From Pedobacter chinensis (GTDB taxonomy: Bacteria > Bacteroidota > Bacteroidia > Sphingobacteriales > Sphingobacteriaceae), in assembly GCF_003339865.1 (NCBI RefSeq), contig NZ_QPKV01000002.1, positions 868,001-932,000 of the forward strand: a stretch of DNA of 64,000 nt, given 5' to 3'. Under the pieces are notes generated by a model. That model did not search any database. It was not told the DNA's origin and saw only the letters and a program-made list of their open reading frames with translations. Position numbers and translations under genes: made by a program. Positions 46,118-54,796 of the stretch are shown one piece after another (positions within the stretch are counted from its first letter, which is position 1; each line of letters starts with the position of its first letter).

Positions 46118-47368
46118 TTATTCTACCGCTGCTCTGAACATTAAAGCACCTACTGTTAAATTGGTACGGCTATCCACTAAAATTGCTGAACCATTTGCAC
46201 GGTTATCATCGTATAAATCAAAAGCTAAAGCATCAGCAGTTTTAACAATCACACGACCAATATCATTTAATTTGAATTCATCAGCGGGATGCTTTTCTAA
46301 AGTATTAATATCCACTTTATGCAAAATTTCGCTGATTTTACATTTTGTGGTTTTGCTGTTATGCTGAATCAGGTACATGATAGAAATGTCCAAAGCACGG
46401 GTATCCATCCAACACAAATCTGCCTCAATTAATTTTGAATCTTGTGGCAATGCCGCAGCATTTACAATGGTATCACCACGGCTGATATCGACATCATCTT
46501 TTAAGTGAATGGTAACAGACTGACCTGCATGAGCAGCATCTGGAGCCTGGTCGAAAAATTCGATTTTCTCAATAGCAGAACTTGCGCCTGATGGCAAAAT
46601 TGTTACCCTGTCGTTCAGATTAAAAGTTCCGCTTAAAACCCGACCCGCATAGCCCCGGTAATCGTGCAGTTCATCTGTTTGGGGGCGAATGACCCATTGC
46701 ACGGGCATACGGGCAAACTGCGATTTATCTAAATTATCAGTATCTACCTGCTCTAAAAAGTGTAATAAACTTTCGCCTTCATACCACTCCATACGGTCAG
46801 AATTTTGAACGATATTATCTCCTCTCAGTGCACTAACTGGTATGTAATTGACATCAGCAAGTTTTAGTTGTTGCGCCAGAACCTTGTATTTATCAATGAT
46901 GGAATTATAAATGTTTTCGCTATAACCCACCATATCCATTTTGTTGATGCAAACTACAACATGTTTAATACCCAGCAGAGAAACCAGATAAGAATGACGA
47001 ATGGTTTGTTCCACAACCCCATTTCTGGCATCAATTAAAATGATGGCCAGATTTGCTGTAGATGCACCAGTAACCATATTCCTCGTATATTGAATGTGTC
47101 CGGGAGTATCAGCAATAATAAATTTACGTTTATCGGTTTGGAAATACTTGTAAGCCACATCAATGGTAATGCCTTGCTCCCGCTCGGCCCTTAAACCATC
47201 GGTTAAAATGGCTAAATCTATTGTTCCATCATCGTTTTTTCGGTTAGAGCTTTGCAATGCCTCTAACTGGTCAGCTAAAATAGAATCAGTATCATATAAC
47301 AAACGGCCGATTAAAGTACTTTTACCATCATCTACACTGCCTGCTGTGAAAAATTTTAATATGTTCAT
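46118..47368 (-). CDS. cysN: Sulfate adenylyltransferase subunit 1 (GTPase)
   Basis: CysN drives ATP sulfurylase by GTP hydrolysis; with CysD it converts sulfate to APS. The 416-residue product starts MNILKFFTAGSVDDGKSTLIG, with the P-loop GSVDDGKS, then EREQGITIDVAYKYF, DTPGH and NKMD. EF-Tu-like domains 2 and 3 follow. The ATG at 47368 is chosen; longer open sequence upstream reads through a stutter repeat and part of cysD. There is no APS kinase domain at the C-terminus, which fits the APS-type CysH. It is the last gene of the sulfur cluster. Confidence 0.95.
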   Translation of the reverse strand: MNILKFFTAGSVDDGKSTLIGRLLYDTDSILADQLEALQSSNRKNDDGTIDLAILTDGLRAEREQGITIDVAYKYFQTDKRKFIIADTPGHIQYTRNMVTGASTANLAIILIDARNGVVEQTIRHSYLVSLLGIKHVVVCINKMDMVGYSENIYNSIIDKYKVLAQQLKLADVNYIPVSALRGDNIVQNSDRMEWYEGESLLHFLEQVDTDNLDKSQFARMPVQWVIRPQTDELHDYRGYAGRVLSGTFNLNDRVTILPSGASSAIEKIEFFDQAPDAAHAGQSVTIHLKDDVDISRGDTIVNAAALPQDSKLIEADLCWMDTRALDISIMYLIQHNSKTTKCKISEILHKVDINTLEKHPADEFKLNDIGRVIVKTADALAFDLYDDNRANGSAILVDSRTNLTVGALMFRAAVE

Positions 47369-47432
47369 GTTTAATAGTGATTGAATTAATGTGGGATTGA
47401 ATTTTGAATGACCCCGGACTAAAGACTCCAGA

Positions 47433-48338
47433 CTAAAAATAACCTCCTTTTTTCCTGTCTTCCATTGCGGCTTCAGAAACTTTATCGTCCATACGTGCAC
47501 CGCGTTCCGAAATTTTTGAGGAACTGATTTCTGAAATAATATCATCAATTAAAACGGCTTCAGATTCAACCGCTGCAGTACAAGACATATCGCCAACGGT
47601 ACGGAAACGGACTTGTTTGCTGATGATAATATCTTCATCATCCATATTTAAAAATGGGGATGCTGCCATTAACTGGCCATTTCTGGTAATACAATCACGT
47701 TGGTGTGAAAAATAAATACTGGGCAGCTCAATGTTTTCTCTGCGGATATAATTCCAAACATCAAGTTCTGTCCAGTTGCTGATTGGGAACACACGTACGT
47801 TTTCGCCTTTATGAATTTTACCGTTATAAATATTCCAAAGTTCAGGGCGTTGACGTTTTGGGTCCCACTGGCCAAATTCATCCCGAACAGAGAATATACG
47901 TTCTTTTGCCCTGGCTTTTTCCTCATCTCTGCGGGCGCCTCCAATGCAAGCGTCAAATTCGTATTTGGCAATGGTATCTAACAAGGTAACGGTCTGTAAG
48001 GCGTTTCTACTGGCATTTTTGCCTTTTTGCTCTACTACTTTACCTTGATCTATTGATTCCTGAACAGATCCAACAATTAACTTTTCACCGATTCTTTCAA
48101 TCATTTTATCACGATAATCTATCGTTTCCTGAAAATTATGCCCTGTATCAATGTGAACCAAAGGGAAAGGGAATTTTCCCGGACGAAAAGCTTTTTCCGC
48201 TAAACGAACCAAAGTAATTGAATCCTTCCCGCCAGAAAACAATAATGCAGGTTTTTCAAATTGCCCCGCCACCTCACGTAAGATGTGAATGGCCTCAGCC
48301 TCTAATTCATCTAAATAATCAAAATTATATGTGCTCAT
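47433..48338 (-). CDS. cysD: Sulfate adenylyltransferase subunit 2
   Basis: CysD is the catalytic PP-loop subunit of ATP sulfurylase. The 301-residue product has the pyrophosphate loop LLFSGGKDSITLVRL near residues 32-46, HIDTGHNFQETIDYRD, GGARRDEEKARAKER, and C-terminal GARMDDKVSEAAMEDRKKGG. Length is normal. It precedes cysN with a 64-base gap that carries a repeated GACTAAAGACTCCAGACTA word. Its own leader contains a repeated GAATGTT word. Confidence 0.96.
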   Translation of the reverse strand: MSTYNFDYLDELEAEAIHILREVAGQFEKPALLFSGGKDSITLVRLAEKAFRPGKFPFPLVHIDTGHNFQETIDYRDKMIERIGEKLIVGSVQESIDQGKVVEQKGKNASRNALQTVTLLDTIAKYEFDACIGGARRDEEKARAKERIFSVRDEFGQWDPKRQRPELWNIYNGKIHKGENVRVFPISNWTELDVWNYIRRENIELPSIYFSHQRDCITRNGQLMAASPFLNMDDEDIIISKQVRFRTVGDMSCTAAVESEAVLIDDIISEISSSKISERGARMDDKVSEAAMEDRKKGGYF

Positions 48339-48579
48339 TATAAATGTTGGAATGTTTAAATGTTGAATGTTTGAATGTTTTGTTCTAAAAGCAAAACCAC
48401 TCTTTTATCCAACTTGTATATTCACTTGTTGTTTCTTGTTTTTTTCGTCATTGAGAGGAGGCTTTTTCTGCTGACGTGGCAATCTTTTTGTTTTTACCAC
48501 TACTTCTTAAAAGATTGCCGCGGCTCGCTCTCATCCTGCCTCGCAATGACGAGGTGGTGGCTGTTCGTTTTATTCCTTT
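48339..48579. other. Intergenic stretch with stutter leader and CGCAATGACG-type repeat
   Basis: The first 45 bases upstream of cysD repeat GAATGTT/AAATGTTG words. From about 48440 a common dispersed element appears: TCATTGAGAGGAGG and TGGCAATCTTTTTG face AAAGATTGCCGCGG and CCTCGCAATGACGAGG. I see no gene. Confidence 0.55.
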
Positions 48580-49195
48580 GCCCTAAACCTTACCCCTCAA
48601 CCTTAATCCCTCAACCCCACTCGTCTCTTTCTCCATGGTTCGTGTTCTTACCAACCATTTTTGACTTTATTCTTTTCAAAGGAACTGTTTTCAACCGCAT
48701 TAAGATTGCTTCGTACCTCGCAATGACGAGGTGGTTAGGCCATTCACTTTAGGCATTTGCCCTAAACCCTAAACCTTCCCCCCTTAACCTTAATCCCTCA
48801 ACTCCGCTCGTCTCTTTCTCCATGGTTCGTGTTCTTACCAACCATTTTTGACTTTATTCTTTTCAAAGGAACTGTTTTCAACCGCATTAAGATTGCTTCG
48901 TACCTCGCAATGACGAGGTGGTTAGTCCATTCACTTTAGGCATTTGCCCTAAACCCTAAACCTTAACCCCTCAACCTTAATCCCTCAACTCCACTCGTCT
49001 CTTTCTCCATGGTTAGTGTCCTCACCAACCATTTTTGACTTTATTCTTTTCGAAGGAACTGTTTTCAACCGCATTAAGATTGCTTCGTACCTCGCAATAA
49101 CGAGGTGGTGGCTGTTCGTTTTATTCCTTTGCCCTAAACCCTAAACCTTACCCCCTAAACCCTAAACCTTAATCCCTCAACCTTTACCATCAACT
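48580..49195. repeat. Tandem array of 187-bp repeats next to cysH
   Basis: The word CTCCATGGTT(C/A)GTGT begins at about 48631, 48818 and 49005, so the period is 187 bases. Each unit holds CAACTCCACTCGTCTC, ACCAACCATTTTTGACTTT, CGCATTAAGATTGCTTCG, a CTCGCAATGACGAGG hairpin and TTGCCCTAAACCCTAAACC. A fourth, partial start (TCAACTCCACTCGTCTC, about 49189-49205) coincides with the last codons of cysH. No gene is seen inside. Confidence 0.85.
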
Positions 49196-49899
49196 CCACT
49201 CGTCTCCGTAGCGTGCAACCCACACTCCTTTTTACTTTGATCTTCCCACCACCATCTGCCTGCTCTAAAATCTTCTCCTGGCTGTATGGCTCTAGTACAA
49301 GGAGCACAACCTATGCTCGGGAATCCTTTATCATGTAAGGTATTATACACGATGTTGTTCTGTTTGATATAACTTTTTACATCATCCAATGTCCAATCGA
49401 AAATAGGATGAAACTTAATGAGTTGATTACCTTCATCCCACTCTAAATCTTGCATATCCTCACGATTAGGACTCTGCTCTGCCCTAATTCCTGTTACCCA
49501 AATTTCATTTCCTTTTAATGCTCTTTTCAAAGGTTCGATTTTACGGATATAACAGCATTCTTTTCTATTTGCTACCGACTCGTAAAAACTGTTAGGGCCT
49601 TTGGTATTTACCATATCCTGTAACAATTCAGTTTGAGGATAATATGCATGAATCGGCTTATTATATACCTCAAGCGTACGATTCCAAACATAATAAGTCT
49701 CTGGAAAAAGTCGTCCTGTTTCTAAAGTGAATACTTTAATTGGAATATCATTAGCAAAAATTAAATGTGTAATGGCCTGATCTTCCCAACCAAAACTGGT
49801 TGAAAAAATGATTTTACCGGCGTATTCTGCTGCCAGATATTTCAATTTATCAATTGTATTCAGGGTCTCCAGTTTCAATTTTAATTTTTCACAATCCAT
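49177..49899 (-). CDS. cysH: Phosphoadenylyl/adenylyl-sulfate reductase (APS type)
   Basis: The enzyme reduces APS to sulfite. The 240-residue product has the PP-loop-like region KIIFSTSFGWEDQAITHLI, then two cysteine pairs, KECCYIRKIEPL near 121-133 and GCAPCTRAI near 200. These bind a [4Fe-4S] cluster and mark APS-using reductases. The catalytic cysteine is in KKECGLH. The C-terminal tail after ECGLH (ATETSGVDGKG) is encoded by DNA that matches the adjacent 187-bp repeat, so the end of the gene seems to have been reshaped by the repeat. It is next to the TSUP fusion gene, with one base between them. Confidence 0.93.
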   Translation of the reverse strand: MDCEKLKLKLETLNTIDKLKYLAAEYAGKIIFSTSFGWEDQAITHLIFANDIPIKVFTLETGRLFPETYYVWNRTLEVYNKPIHAYYPQTELLQDMVNTKGPNSFYESVANRKECCYIRKIEPLKRALKGNEIWVTGIRAEQSPNREDMQDLEWDEGNQLIKFHPIFDWTLDDVKSYIKQNNIVYNTLHDKGFPSIGCAPCTRAIQPGEDFRAGRWWWEDQSKKECGLHATETSGVDGKG

Positions 49900-49900
49900 T

Positions 49901-51418
49901 TTACAATTTCATTAAAAGCACATAAATTGTTCTTAAGCTTGTAATAATTACGATTATCCCAACCATAATCATAATGGTTTTAACATTTAGTTTTTTGGTT
50001 AAAAATGCCCCAAATGGAGCTGCAATGCAACCGCCTAAAACCAAGCCTGCAATAATTTGCCAATGTGTTAAACCAATCATCATGATAAATGTTATCGAGC
50101 TGGCCAACGTTACAAAAAATTCGGTAAGATTAACCGAACCAATAGTATAACGTGGGTTTCCACCTCTTGAAATCAGTGTTGAAGTTACTATTGGCCCCCA
50201 TCCGCCACCGCCAATTGAATCTAAAAATGCTCCAATAAATGCAAGTGGCCCAACCACTTTTAAAGGCTTGCTCTCTTTGGTTTTAGCAACGGCCTTTAAT
50301 AAAATCTTAACCCCTAAAAACAGGGTATAGGCAGATACAATTGGTTTAATAATATGACCATAGTTTTCAAGGGATGACAAAATATATGCACCTGCAATTG
50401 CACCTAAAATACCTGGTAATAATAGTTTTTTAAAAAGTTTGGCTCTAACATTTCCAAATTTTAGGTGCATTAAACCAGATACCCCACTTGTAAATATCTC
50501 TGAAGCATGAACACTGGCACTTGCAGCTGCCGGTGTTACCCCAAATGAAAGCAGGAATGTTGTTGCACTAACACCATATGCCATTCCTAAGGCTCCATCA
50601 ACAAGCTGTGCTAAAAAACCTCCTATTATAAAGTAAATTATGGTACTGTCAACTTGATTTAAAATAGTATTTCCCCAATTACCCAATTTCTCAAAGGGGA
50701 TAAAAGAGAAGAATATATGACCGAAAACCATTAAAGCCAGAACTGAAAATGTCCAGATCAGGATTTTTTTTGGCTTTAATTTATTGGTATCATTCTTTGC
50801 AAAAGATTCCGTCAAATGGTTAAGTATCTTCACTCTATGCTTAAAGTTCGGGAGTAACTTATTACGGATAATATTTAAATTTTCGATAGATTGCTCAATC
50901 TCAGGAGGAATAGTTTCATCCAAAATTTCTTTTAAGCGCTTTGCGATTGTTGGAGACTTGCCATTGGTAGAAATCCCGATTTTCAAATTGCCTTTTTTAA
51001 CGATAGAGCCCAGATAAAAATCGCAAAGTTCAGGTTTATCGGCTACATTAATAAGCAAACCTTTTTCATGGGCAACCGCCCTGATTTCCTCGTTTAAAAT
51101 GTTATTATTGGTTGCAGCAAAAACAATGTCGATATCGTTTAAATCATTAATATCAAAGCTTTTTTGCTTAATCTTTATTTGAGGGTAATTTTCAATTAAC
51201 GAATAAACTTCTTGAGAAATCATTTCTGCAACAATTGTAATTTTAGCATGATGACTGTTATTTACAATCGTTGTTAGCTTTTCCAAACCAATATTCCCTG
51301 CCCCGATTAACAATGTATGCAGCTTGTTCAGCTTTATAAAAACCGGGAAAAGCTGGTTGCCTTTTTCCTCTTCAGAAAAGGATTCTGCATGATTGGACTG
51401 GCTAGGCAATACTTGCAT
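49901..51418 (-). CDS. Fusion: Met8/CysG-N-type siroheme synthase domain + TSUP (TauE/SafE) permease
   Basis: Residues about 20-215 form a precorrin-2 dehydrogenase domain with the dinucleotide motif LLIGAGNIGLEKL, FAATNNN, LINVADKPELCDF (catalytic aspartate) and GISTNGKSPTIAKRL. From about 225 a TSUP transporter with eight or so membrane helices follows, including GGFLAQLVDGALGMAYGVSA and AFLDSIGGGGWGPIVTSTLI. The protein may make sirohydrochlorin/siroheme at the membrane and move a sulfur anion such as sulfite or sulfate. There is no stop or frameshift at the junction. Its start overlaps the SumT gene by 17 bases, so siroheme steps are co-translated. Confidence 0.9.
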   Translation of the reverse strand: MQVLPSQSNHAESFSEEEKGNQLFPVFIKLNKLHTLLIGAGNIGLEKLTTIVNNSHHAKITIVAEMISQEVYSLIENYPQIKIKQKSFDINDLNDIDIVFAATNNNILNEEIRAVAHEKGLLINVADKPELCDFYLGSIVKKGNLKIGISTNGKSPTIAKRLKEILDETIPPEIEQSIENLNIIRNKLLPNFKHRVKILNHLTESFAKNDTNKLKPKKILIWTFSVLALMVFGHIFFSFIPFEKLGNWGNTILNQVDSTIIYFIIGGFLAQLVDGALGMAYGVSATTFLLSFGVTPAAASASVHASEIFTSGVSGLMHLKFGNVRAKLFKKLLLPGILGAIAGAYILSSLENYGHIIKPIVSAYTLFLGVKILLKAVAKTKESKPLKVVGPLAFIGAFLDSIGGGGWGPIVTSTLISRGGNPRYTIGSVNLTEFFVTLASSITFIMMIGLTHWQIIAGLVLGGCIAAPFGAFLTKKLNVKTIMIMVGIIVIITSLRTIYVLLMKL

Positions 51419-52172
51419 ATTGTTTTACTAAGGTTTTAAACGATGGGTGTAATGAAACTACTTCTCCAAAAATGAGCAAGGCAGGTGCTTTAATATTTTC
51501 TTGCTGAACCAAGCTTTCGATGGTTTCTACAATGCCAACAACTAATTTTTCATCTTCTGATGAACCATTCTGAACTACTGCTGCCGGCAGATTGTGCCGG
51601 CCTGCTGCTTTGAATATTTCAACTATTTTAGATAATTTTTTCAGGCCCATTAACACTAAAACTGTAGCATTTGATTCTGCTGCCTGATAAATATCCTGAG
51701 AAACTCCGCCAGCAGTTGTTGTACCTGTGATTACCCAAAAGCTTTCGCTCATTCCGCGGTGCGTTACAGGAATTTGCTGTAAACCCGGAACACCAATTGA
51801 GCTTGAAATCCCCGGGATTACATCAACCGGGATGCTGTAAGATGCTGCATAATCCAGCTCTTCATATCCTCTGCCAAAAACAAATGGATCGCCACCTTTT
51901 AGGCGCACAACATGTCCATAATTCAAAGCATAATCAATCATTAATTTATTAATGGTTTCCTGCGGATAAGAGTGTTCCCCAGAACGTTTTCCAACGTAAA
52001 CCTTAATAGCATCCGTTGGTGCATGTTCCAATAATGCCTCATTTGTTAAAGCATCGTATAAAACCACATCAGCAGTTTGTAATGCTTTAACGCCTTTTAA
52101 AGTTAATAAATCAGGGTCACCAGGACCAGCGCCTAAAAGGGTTATTTTTGATTCTTTATTTTGATTAACCAT
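51402..52172 (-). CDS. cobA: Uroporphyrinogen-III C-methyltransferase
   Basis: SumT methylates uroporphyrinogen III twice to give precorrin-2, the first step of siroheme synthesis. The 256-residue product has the full motif set: LLGAGPGDPDLLTLKGVKAL, VVRLKGGDPFVFGRGYEEL, IPGISSSIGVPG and IPVTHRGMSESF. It overlaps the Met8-TSUP gene, so methylation and the following dehydrogenation are made together. The leader upstream of its ATG repeats TTTTGAATGAGTGA words. Confidence 0.94.
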   Translation of the reverse strand: MVNQNKESKITLLGAGPGDPDLLTLKGVKALQTADVVLYDALTNEALLEHAPTDAIKVYVGKRSGEHSYPQETINKLMIDYALNYGHVVRLKGGDPFVFGRGYEELDYAASYSIPVDVIPGISSSIGVPGLQQIPVTHRGMSESFWVITGTTTAGGVSQDIYQAAESNATVLVLMGLKKLSKIVEIFKAAGRHNLPAAVVQNGSSEDEKLVVGIVETIESLVQQENIKAPALLIFGEVVSLHPSFKTLVKQYASIA

Positions 52173-52279
52173 AATTTTAAATTTTGAATGAGTGATTTTT
52201 GAATGAGAGAATGAAACGTGTTTGGTGCAAGGCGTTTAGCATTTGCAAGTTCTCAATCTCATGTTTATTGTCTAAAATC

Positions 52280-54370
52280 TCATTTTACTGCTACTGTCCT
52301 CTTTTCTTTGATTTGACTTAAAAACTCATTTGCTTCGTTAAAATATTTCTGAGCAAATTCTGCCGATGGCTCATTTTTATTGATTTGTAAAACCAAATCT
52401 GAAAAATTGGTGGATAAGTTAAATTCGCCAGTTTCCACGTAATGATTATCAAACTCTCTGATTACACCAACCTGGGTGCTACTGTTTACGCCTTTATCTA
52501 AAAGCAATGATTTTGCGGCGCTAACGAAAGTGCTGTAAGTATGATAAATTGCATCAGCGTAAGCACCTTTATCTAAATTTTGTTTGGCCCAACCGAATTT
52601 TTCATCGGCTTCTAATAGTAAAGTGGCCACTAAATCGATCACTACCCCAGCACATTCTCCAACCCCAATTGCAGTAGTAAATTGTTCTACATGGCCCCAA
52701 TCAACAAATTCTTCTTGTTGAAGATTGGTTAAATCTGCCAATGGTTTTAAAAGCTGATAAAAATGATCTTTCCCTTTTCGGTCATAATATTGATGGAAAT
52801 TTTCGTTCTCCTCATTATTTGCTTTGAAATCATTTAAGATAAAATGCAAAACGCTTGTGGCTCTTTTTGATGGGACTTTAATCACACGTTCTGCAACACG
52901 GCCAACCCCATTTCCAACTGTTCCTCCACCTAGCATGACCTGAACTGCCGGAACAACTTTTCCTTCTGCCTTTACGGAGCTCCCATGAAAACCGATTTCT
53001 GCCAAACCATGCTGCCCGCAAGAATTCATGCAACCACTGATTTTGATTTTAATGTTTTTCTCGTAAATAAACTCCGGAAAATCGGTATAAATCACATCCT
53101 CCAAAACCTCAGCTAAAGTCATTGAATTGGCAATTCCCAAATTACAAGTATCCGTTCCAGGACAAGTGGTAATATCTGCCAAACTATCGAAGCCGGCCGT
53201 TGTAAAACCTATTCTATTTAAGGCAGCATATAATGATGGCAGTGCCTCTTTGCGAACAAATTTTAATAACAAGCCTTGATTTTGTGTAATTCTGATTTCA
53301 TCAGCAACATAAAGTCTGATGGCATCTACAAAAGCACGAGCTTTGTCAGTTTTAATATCACCCACCTGAACTTTAACATAAACCGAGTAAAAACCCTCTT
53401 GTTTTTGTTCTACAACGTTAGTTGCAAACCAGTGTTTGTAGTGCGTTTCATTCAATATTTCAACCTCAGGATATTCTTGCGATAATGGTAAAATCGGTTG
53501 AGGAACTGTATTTCTATCTATTTTGAAGGTTTTTACTTTATTCGCAATACGTTCTTCAGCGACCAAACGTAAAACTTCTTCTAATCCTAATTTCTGAACT
53601 AAATATTTTAAACGGGCTTTGTTACGGTTTGTACGTTCACCATAACGATCGAAGACCCGAAGAACTGATTCTGTGAAAGGGATCAATTGATCTTCAGGCA
53701 GAAAATCATGAACGGCACTCGCCAAAAAAGGTTGCGCACCTAAGCCGCCGGCAAATAAAACTTTAAAACCACGTTCTCCATTTTCATTGATTTTTGGAAT
53801 AAATCCTAAATCGTGGATATAACTAAAAGCGGTATCTTTATCGCTTGAGGAGAAAGAAATTTTAATCTTTCGGCCCATTTCCTGGCAAATCGGGTTACGC
53901 AAAAAGTATTTAAAAACCGCATGTGCATAAGGCGAAACATCAAAAGGCTCATCCTTATCAATACCTGAATTTGGCGATGCGGTTACGTTACGAACGGTAT
54001 TTCCACAAGCCTCACGAAGTGTGATATCATCTTGTTCTAATTTTGCCCAAAGCTCAGGAGTCCTGTCTAAACTTACATAATGCAATTGAATATCCTGACG
54101 GGTGGTCAAGTGTAAATTTCCACTTCCGTATTCATCAGCGATATCGGCAATACGCAATAATTGCTTAAAGGTTACTTTTCCAAATGGCAGCTTAATACGA
54201 ATCATTTGTACGCCAGGCTGTCTTTGTCCGTAAACACCGCGGGCTAAACGTAAACTTCTAAATTTCTCATCGTGAATGGTTCCGTCGCGAAAAGCTTTAA
54301 TCTTATTCTCTAAATCTATAATGTCCTGCTCGACAATTGGATTTTCGAGTTCTGTTCTGAAACTTTGCAT
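52280..54370 (-). CDS. Assimilatory sulfite (nitrite/sulfite) reductase haemoprotein with helical C-terminal extension
   Basis: The enzyme reduces sulfite to sulfide by six electrons at a siroheme-[4Fe-4S] centre. The 696-residue product has two ferredoxin-like repeats: RLARGVYGQRQPGVQMIRIK and LHLTTRQDIQLHYV in the first half. The cluster ligands are in CPGTDTC (CX5C) and CMNSC (CX3C) near 405-455. About 150 residues after the reductase core are mostly helical (GVGECAGVVIDLVATLLLE, YHTYSTFVSAAKSLLLDKG) and look HEPN-like. The ATG at 54370 is used; the upstream alternative is TTG. No CysJ is nearby, so ferredoxin is a likely donor. The context supports sulfite rather than nitrite. Confidence 0.9.
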   Translation of the reverse strand: MQSFRTELENPIVEQDIIDLENKIKAFRDGTIHDEKFRSLRLARGVYGQRQPGVQMIRIKLPFGKVTFKQLLRIADIADEYGSGNLHLTTRQDIQLHYVSLDRTPELWAKLEQDDITLREACGNTVRNVTASPNSGIDKDEPFDVSPYAHAVFKYFLRNPICQEMGRKIKISFSSSDKDTAFSYIHDLGFIPKINENGERGFKVLFAGGLGAQPFLASAVHDFLPEDQLIPFTESVLRVFDRYGERTNRNKARLKYLVQKLGLEEVLRLVAEERIANKVKTFKIDRNTVPQPILPLSQEYPEVEILNETHYKHWFATNVVEQKQEGFYSVYVKVQVGDIKTDKARAFVDAIRLYVADEIRITQNQGLLLKFVRKEALPSLYAALNRIGFTTAGFDSLADITTCPGTDTCNLGIANSMTLAEVLEDVIYTDFPEFIYEKNIKIKISGCMNSCGQHGLAEIGFHGSSVKAEGKVVPAVQVMLGGGTVGNGVGRVAERVIKVPSKRATSVLHFILNDFKANNEENENFHQYYDRKGKDHFYQLLKPLADLTNLQQEEFVDWGHVEQFTTAIGVGECAGVVIDLVATLLLEADEKFGWAKQNLDKGAYADAIYHTYSTFVSAAKSLLLDKGVNSSTQVGVIREFDNHYVETGEFNLSTNFSDLVLQINKNEPSAEFAQKYFNEANEFLSQIKEKRTVAVK

Positions 54371-54531
54371 ATGTGTTGTTAGCTTATTCAAAAAATGCCT
54401 CTCTTTTACTGAGAAGCATCCAATATTTTATACCTATAAATTATTCAAATACCCTCTTTTACCTTGTTTCACAACAATAGTGCATCATTCGGGTACAAAC
54501 TTGGCTGTGTATAAAATTAAGATTCATCTGT

Positions 54532-54564
54532 CAAATATATAAAGTATATAGGAATAGTCGTAAT
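54532..54564 (-). promoter_or_regulatory. Candidate sulfur-responsive promoter/operator, copy 2
   Basis: It matches 42589-42621 at 29 of 33 positions and also ends TATATTTG on the minus strand, 160 bases upstream of the sulfite reductase start. As in copy 1 the -33 TTTG is missing, which suggests control by an activator or repressor bound to the conserved CTATA region. Confidence 0.6.
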
Positions 54565-54796
54565 TTTTCTTAAAAAACTTTTAATTAACCCGTTGGCAGA
54601 ATTAATTTACATGCTCAATGGTTGTGGCTCACAAACCATTTCGTGATCATTATGTGCAACAACGAATCGATTTAAACAAATAACCTTTAACATTGGTTAA
54701 TATTTTCTCCGGAACATTAAGAAATTAAGCAAGACTTAATCTAATCCATGATTTGTGGCTCATAAAAGCCATTTGATTTATTTTGAAGGTAAACTT
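54565..54796. other. Intergenic stretch with two GTGGCTCA hairpins
   Basis: No gene is seen. AATGGTTGTGG with CACAAACCATT (54616-54640) and GTGGCTCATAAAAGCCA (about 54753-54770) form hairpins downstream of the Rrf2 gene and may end its transcript. Confidence 0.45.

Noticed and set aside
46113..46367. 84-codon plus-strand frame opposite cysN
   Set aside because: It is an antisense shadow; the cysN frame explains the conservation.
48375..48752. 125-codon plus-strand frame across the region between cysD and cysH
   Set aside because: It reads through dispersed repeat elements and has no gene-like features.
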